DNA from: Gammaproteobacteria bacterium
Lineage (GTDB): Bacteria; Pseudomonadota; Gammaproteobacteria; SZUA-152
Assembly (NCBI GenBank): GCA_030617485.1
Contig: JAUWVK010000042.1
Coordinates: forward strand, 1 to 11,691
Direction: 5' to 3'
Length of the DNA: 11,691 nucleotides
Within the stretch, counting starts at the first letter, position 1. Every line of letters starts with the position of its first letter. Of this stretch, positions 9,011-11,691 are shown piece after piece. Both the position numbers and the translations under genes were made by a program. The notes under the pieces were generated by a model, which did not search any database, was not told where the DNA came from, and saw only the letters and a list, made by a program, of their open reading frames with translations.

Positions 9011-9610
9011 TTATTTTCCGTACTGTTTTTCGCGGATTTCGTTCAGCGTTTTGCAGTCTATGCACTGGGTTGCCGTAGGACGGGCTTCCAGGCGACGAAT
9101 ACCCACTTCAATGCCACACTTGGAACAGAAGCCGTAATCATCAGCATCCAGATCGTTGATTGATTCATCAATTTTCTTGATTAATTTGCGTTCCCGGTCC
9201 CGTGTGCGCAATTCCATGGCAAATTCAGATTCCTGGCTAGCTCTGTCATTGGGGTCAGGGAAGTTGGCTGCGTCATCCTGCATGTGATGAACTGTTTCAT
9301 CCACCTTATCCATCAATTGCTGCTTCCAGCCATTGAGAATCATGTGGAAATGCTCAACCTGAGCAGGGTTCATGTACTCCTCATTCTTTTTTTCCTTGTA
9401 AGGAGTAAAGTTGGTGAAGTCCAGGCTGTCAGACGATTTACGAGCCACAGTTTTTTTGGCGGCTGGTTGAGAGGCAGTTTTTTTCTTTGCTACAGCCTTT
9501 TTAGCCGTTACTTTCTTAGCTGCCGTTTTTTTGGTAGCCACTTTTTTGGTAACAGCCTTTTTCTTTACTACGGCCTTTTTCTTTGGCGCTGCTTTTTTCT
9601 TTACGGCCAT
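9011..9610 (-). CDS. dksA: DksA, RNA polymerase-binding transcription factor, with histone H1-like N-terminal tail
   Basis: DksA enters the RNA polymerase secondary channel and, with ppGpp, represses rRNA and ribosomal-protein promoters and activates amino-acid promoters. Residues about 61-199 form the standard protein: a coiled coil whose tip carries DPNDRASQE (D119 and D122, equivalent to the essential tip acidic residues), and a four-cysteine zinc finger C162-x2-C165-x17-C183-x2-C186 within the conserved [13 protein letters not shown] context. At 199 residues it is about 50 longer than E. coli DksA. The extra part is residues 1-60, which contain 23 Lys, one Arg, many Ala and no acidic residue, with KKxA-type repeats like bacterial histone H1-like proteins. 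The tail starts at the ATG at 9610, which has AGGAG seven bases upstream and a good promoter candidate, so it is probably made. An internal start at M80 would cut into the domain. Confidence 0.95.
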   Translation of the reverse strand: MAVKKKAAPKKKAVVKKKAVTKKVATKKTAAKKVTAKKAVAKKKTASQPAAKKTVARKSSDSLDFTNFTPYKEKKNEEYMNPAQVEHFHMILNGWKQQLMDKVDETVHHMQDDAANFPDPNDRASQESEFAMELRTRDRERKLIKKIDESINDLDADDYGFCSKCGIEVGIRRLEARPTATQCIDCKTLNEIREKQYGK

Positions 9611-9652
9611 CTAACTGCTCCTGCACTTGTGTACATTAAAATTAAGGCCGCG

Positions 9653-9681
9653 TTTATAGCAAAATTGGACAAATAGCGCAA
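9653..9681 (-). promoter_or_regulatory. Candidate sigma70 promoter of dksA
   Basis: On the minus strand TTGCGC (9676-9681) and TATAAA (9653-9658) are separated by exactly 17 bases. The bases after the -10 box, CGCGGCC, are GC-rich. The predicted start near 9646 gives a leader of about 36 bases ending in an AGGAG ribosome binding site at 9618-9622. Confidence 0.45.
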
Positions 9682-9833
9682 TATATTGGTTTGAGTTGGG
9701 GCAAAATAGTGATGGTGATGAGGTAGATTTGATCCACAGTTGGCTTAATACCAGCCTGATAGGTAAGCATCGTGCCGGGATGCCGTCTACCCGGGCATTT
9801 CATGCAAAATCTCTCTCATTTAGCTGCCTGGCG

Positions 9834-9862
9834 TTTCCTTTTGAGTCTGATTGGCGTAAAAT
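9834..9862 (+). promoter_or_regulatory. Candidate rpsP operon promoter with GC-rich discriminator
   Basis: TAAAAT at 9857-9862 is a good -10 box, directly followed by GCGCCGC. GC-rich sequence between -10 and the start site is typical of promoters repressed by ppGpp and DksA. The -35 is poor: TTTCCT at 9834-9839 has the correct 17-base spacing, while a better TTGAGT at 9841 is too close. The leader to the rpsP ATG would be about 100 bases. Confidence 0.4.
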
Positions 9863-9968
9863 GCGCCGCTGTGTTCGAGTCGGCCTGTCTAAAACGGGAG
9901 TGTCGAGCAAGGTATCCGATACAGACATCGAATTATTTATTAGATTATTGAGAAGGAATAGAATTCAA

Positions 9969-10214
9969 ATGGTAACTATACGTTTATCACGTGGCGGAGC
10001 AAAAAAACGTCCTTTCTACCACATTGTTGTGACCGATAGCCGCAACAAACGTGACGGTCGTTTCATCGAACGTCTGGGCTTTTTTAATCCTGGCGCGAAG
10101 GGTGCTGAAGAGCCATTACGCATTGACCGTGACCGTGTAGATCACTGGATATCCAAAGGTGCCAAGCCTTCGGATCGCGTTTCCAGCCTGCTGAAGAAAA
10201 GCGCTGCTGCTTAA
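9969..10214 (+). CDS. rpsP: 30S ribosomal protein S16
   Basis: S16 binds 16S rRNA early in assembly of the 30S body and is needed for stable subunits. The 81-residue product begins [20 protein letters not shown], the universal S16 start, followed by [21 protein letters not shown] and a C-terminal [20 protein letters not shown] block; length is normal. The start is the ATG at 9969, preceded by AGAAGGA at 9951-9957. Upstream in-frame starts back to 9696 would add about 90 residues with no S16 similarity. This is the first gene of the classical rpsP-rimM-trmD-rplS operon. A hairpin lies 20 bases after its stop, before rimM. Its promoter candidate looks like one under stringent control. Confidence 0.97.
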   Translation: MVTIRLSRGGAKKRPFYHIVVTDSRNKRDGRFIERLGFFNPGAKGAEEPLRIDRDRVDHWISKGAKPSDRVSSLLKKSAAA

Positions 10215-10234
10215 TTATAATATGGTAACCACGC

Positions 10235-10262
10235 GGCTAGCCCAGCATTTAATGGGTTAGCC
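10235..10262 (+). promoter_or_regulatory. Intercistronic hairpin between rpsP and rimM
   Basis: GGCTAGCCCA (10235-10244) pairs with TGGGTTAGCC (10253-10262) through ten pairs, one of them G-U, around an 8-base loop. No T run follows, so a full intrinsic terminator is unlikely. It sits 20 bases past the rpsP stop and touches the weak ribosome binding site of rimM (CAGG at 10264-10267). A role in mRNA stability or in lowering rimM expression relative to rpsP is inferred. Confidence 0.6.
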
Positions 10263-10279
10263 TCAGGTCTGGCCAGTTC

Positions 10280-10864
10280 ATGGCTAATTCGACCGACAGC
10301 ATGTCTCCTAACACGTCCACGTCAAAAAACGATTCCGCCTTTATCACGGTCGGCAAGATCGGGGCTCCTTATGGGGTTCGCGGCTGGGTGAAAGTGCAAT
10401 CCTTCACCGAGTCGATAGAAAATATACTCGATTATGATCCCTGGTACTTTGACACAAAAGGATCGACTTCCAGAACATCTCCAGAATCCGCGGCATGGAT
10501 TGAAGCCCCTTTGCTGGAGGCAAAAACTCATGCCAAGGGAATTATCGCGCGATTTGAAGGTTGTGCTGATCGAGATGCCGCTCTCCTGATGGGTGGACAG
10601 GAAATCGCGATTCGACGGGATCAACTGCCGGAGCCTGGACAAGATGAATATTACTGGATCGATCTTCAAGGTCTGAAAGTGAAAACGCTCGATAATGTTT
10701 TACTGGGTACCGTGGACCACATAGAGGCCACTGGTGCCAATGATGTATTGGTGGTGAAAGGCGAGCGTGAGCGACTCATTCCTTATGTGATGGATCATAT
10801 TGTCCATGAAGTGAATCTAGAGGCGGGTTTCATTCGGGTCGACTGGGATCCGGATTTTGAGTAG
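10280..10864 (+). CDS. rimM: Ribosome maturation factor RimM
   Basis: RimM binds S19 and the 16S 3' head during 30S maturation. The 194-residue protein has the two expected domains: the N-terminal RimM barrel at about 21-115, with [18 protein letters not shown] (22-39) as its signature, and the C-terminal PRC barrel at about 122-192, with [30 protein letters not shown] and [15 protein letters not shown]. The first 20 residues are Ser/Thr/Asn-rich and not conserved. The ATG at 10280 has only CAGG at long spacing, and the ATG at 10301 (M8) is a possible alternative. It follows rpsP by 65 bases containing a stem-loop and precedes trmD closely. In E. coli rimM and trmD are translated much less than the ribosomal protein genes, and the poor binding site here agrees with that. 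Identification is firm. Confidence 0.96.
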   Translation: MANSTDSMSPNTSTSKNDSAFITVGKIGAPYGVRGWVKVQSFTESIENILDYDPWYFDTKGSTSRTSPESAAWIEAPLLEAKTHAKGIIARFEGCADRDAALLMGGQEIAIRRDQLPEPGQDEYYWIDLQGLKVKTLDNVLLGTVDHIEATGANDVLVVKGERERLIPYVMDHIVHEVNLEAGFIRVDWDPDFE

Positions 10865-10892
10865 TACCGAACGACAAGGTGATGCGGTCAGC

Positions 10893-11636
10893 ATGCAAAT
10901 AAACGTCGTCACACTTTTCCCTGAAATGCTGGATGCGGTGAGTCGTTCGGGCATCACTGGACGCGCTGTCGATAAGGGTCTGGTCAACATTGACCACTGG
11001 AACCCCCGGGATTACGCCACAGACAAGCACCGTACCGTGGATGATCGCCCTTACGGGGGCGGCCCGGGTATGGTGATGATGGTGGAGCCACTAAGAGCCG
11101 CCATCCACAAGGCACGTGAGAATGCGCCTCAGGGGGCGCCGGTGATTCATCTATCACCACAGGGGCGAGTACTGGATCAGGCTGGCTTACGTGAGCTGGC
11201 CGAATTACCGGGTTTAATACTGGTGGCCAGTCGCTATGAAGGAGTTGATGAACGCCTTATTGAGGCGGAAATCGACCAGGAATGGTCCATCGGTGACTAT
11301 GTCATCAGCGGTGGTGAGCTGGCCGCTATGGTGCTGATTGACGGGGTGACCCGACTGTTACCCGGAGCGTTGGGGCATGAAGATTCGGCGGATCAGGATT
11401 CATTTTCTGAGGGATTGCTGGACACTCCTCACTACACACGGCCTGAAGAGGTTGATGGAGTGGCGGTACCCGAGGTGTTGCGTGGCGGTGATCACCAGGC
11501 AATTCAGCGTTGGCGGCAGAAGCAGGCATTGGGCCGCACCTGGCTGCGACGACCGGAGTTATTGAAAGACCGAGACCTGGATGAAATTGAGCAGCAATTG
11601 CTGGACGAATTCATTCAGGAGCATGAGCAGAATTAG
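10893..11636 (+). CDS. trmD: tRNA (guanine-37-N1)-methyltransferase
   Basis: TrmD transfers a methyl group from S-adenosylmethionine to N1 of G37, next to the anticodon of tRNAs that read CNN and related codons; this prevents +1 frameshifting. It is a SPOUT-class homodimer with a trefoil-knot cofactor site. With the ATG at 10893 the protein has 247 residues, a normal length, and starts with [10 protein letters not shown] as the family does. Motifs are [13 protein letters not shown] (50-62), [10 protein letters not shown] (87-96), SRYEG (113-117), and the knot region [19 protein letters not shown]154 and D169 match the catalytic Arg and Asp of the E. coli enzyme by position. An in-frame TTG at 10857 would overlap rimM and add 12 unlikely residues; AAGGTG at 10876-10881 supports the ATG. 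The gene lies 28 bases after rimM in the same operon. Confidence 0.96.
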   Translation: MQINVVTLFPEMLDAVSRSGITGRAVDKGLVNIDHWNPRDYATDKHRTVDDRPYGGGPGMVMMVEPLRAAIHKARENAPQGAPVIHLSPQGRVLDQAGLRELAELPGLILVASRYEGVDERLIEAEIDQEWSIGDYVISGGELAAMVLIDGVTRLLPGALGHEDSADQDSFSEGLLDTPHYTRPEEVDGVAVPEVLRGGDHQAIQRWRQKQALGRTWLRRPELLKDRDLDEIEQQLLDEFIQEHEQN

Positions 11637-11691
11637 AAAGACAGTATTTGGTGTTTTATTACCGCTTGTACCCTTTATTACAGGCGCTAGA

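Larger units (their letters stand above)
9611..9968. other. Divergent intergenic region between dksA and rpsP
   Basis: These 358 bases hold the dksA promoter and leader on the left and the rpsP promoter and leader on the right. A frame in phase with rpsP is open from 9696, but its translation looks like no ribosomal protein extension. The middle part, about 9690-9830, shows nothing I can name. The rpsP leader contains a minor palindrome GTATC-C-GATAC at 9912-9922 and no clear attenuator. Confidence 0.6.

Noticed and set aside
9429..9610. Tandem DNA repeat in the dksA tail region as a separate repeat element
   Set aside because: The repeats are degenerate and follow the KKxA codons, so they are explained by the protein composition.
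9284..9676. 130-residue plus-strand frame opposite dksA, rich in Phe and Leu
   Set aside because: The Phe/Leu/Ser runs are the complement of the lysine/alanine repeats of dksA; it is not an independent membrane protein.
9696..9968. In-frame N-terminal extension of S16 by about 91 residues
   Set aside because: The extension has no ribosomal-protein character, the S16 family starts exactly at the ATG at 9969 with a good AGAAGGA site, and the segment contains the promoter candidate.
10857..10892. TTG start for trmD overlapping rimM
   Set aside because: The family begins at the position of the ATG at 10893, and a ribosome binding site lies before that ATG.

Overview
The window is chromosomal DNA from a gammaproteobacterium, moderately AT-rich in its first half. 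The conserved blocks rpsP-rimM-trmD, dksA near gluQ, acs and the end of tilS are all typical of that class. No tRNA, rRNA, insertion sequence, integrase or CRISPR array was found. The protein calls rest on motif recognition by eye; nothing was searched.

Layout: the plus strand opens with the 3' end of tilS (to 595). Overlapping it is a pair of SUMF/FGE-fold genes. The first (582-1667) encodes an exported protein with two c-type heme motifs fused ahead of the SUMF domain. The second (1679-2668) encodes a SUMF lipoprotein. Four minus-strand genes follow: an orphan membrane sensor histidine kinase (2700-4640), acetyl-CoA synthetase acs (4902-6866), a 146-residue conserved protein of unknown function (6957-7397) and gluQ (7471-8373). 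A small plus-strand DUF3579 gene (8621-8890) lies between gluQ and dksA (9011-9610, minus). dksA carries a lysine/alanine-rich, histone H1-like N-terminal tail. A 358-base divergent promoter region separates dksA from the plus-strand operon rpsP-rimM-trmD, which runs to the right edge. rplS, the usual next gene, does not start inside the window.

How the genes relate: most serve translation and growth control. These are tRNA modification (tilS, gluQ, trmD), ribosome assembly (rpsP, rimM) and stringent-response transcription control (dksA). acs supplies acetyl-CoA from acetate. The least conventional part is the left end, where two neighbouring SUMF proteins, one probably diheme and periplasmic and one lipid-anchored, look like an envelope redox or modification module of unknown role. 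The other notable features are the DksA tail and several hairpins and palindromes between genes.
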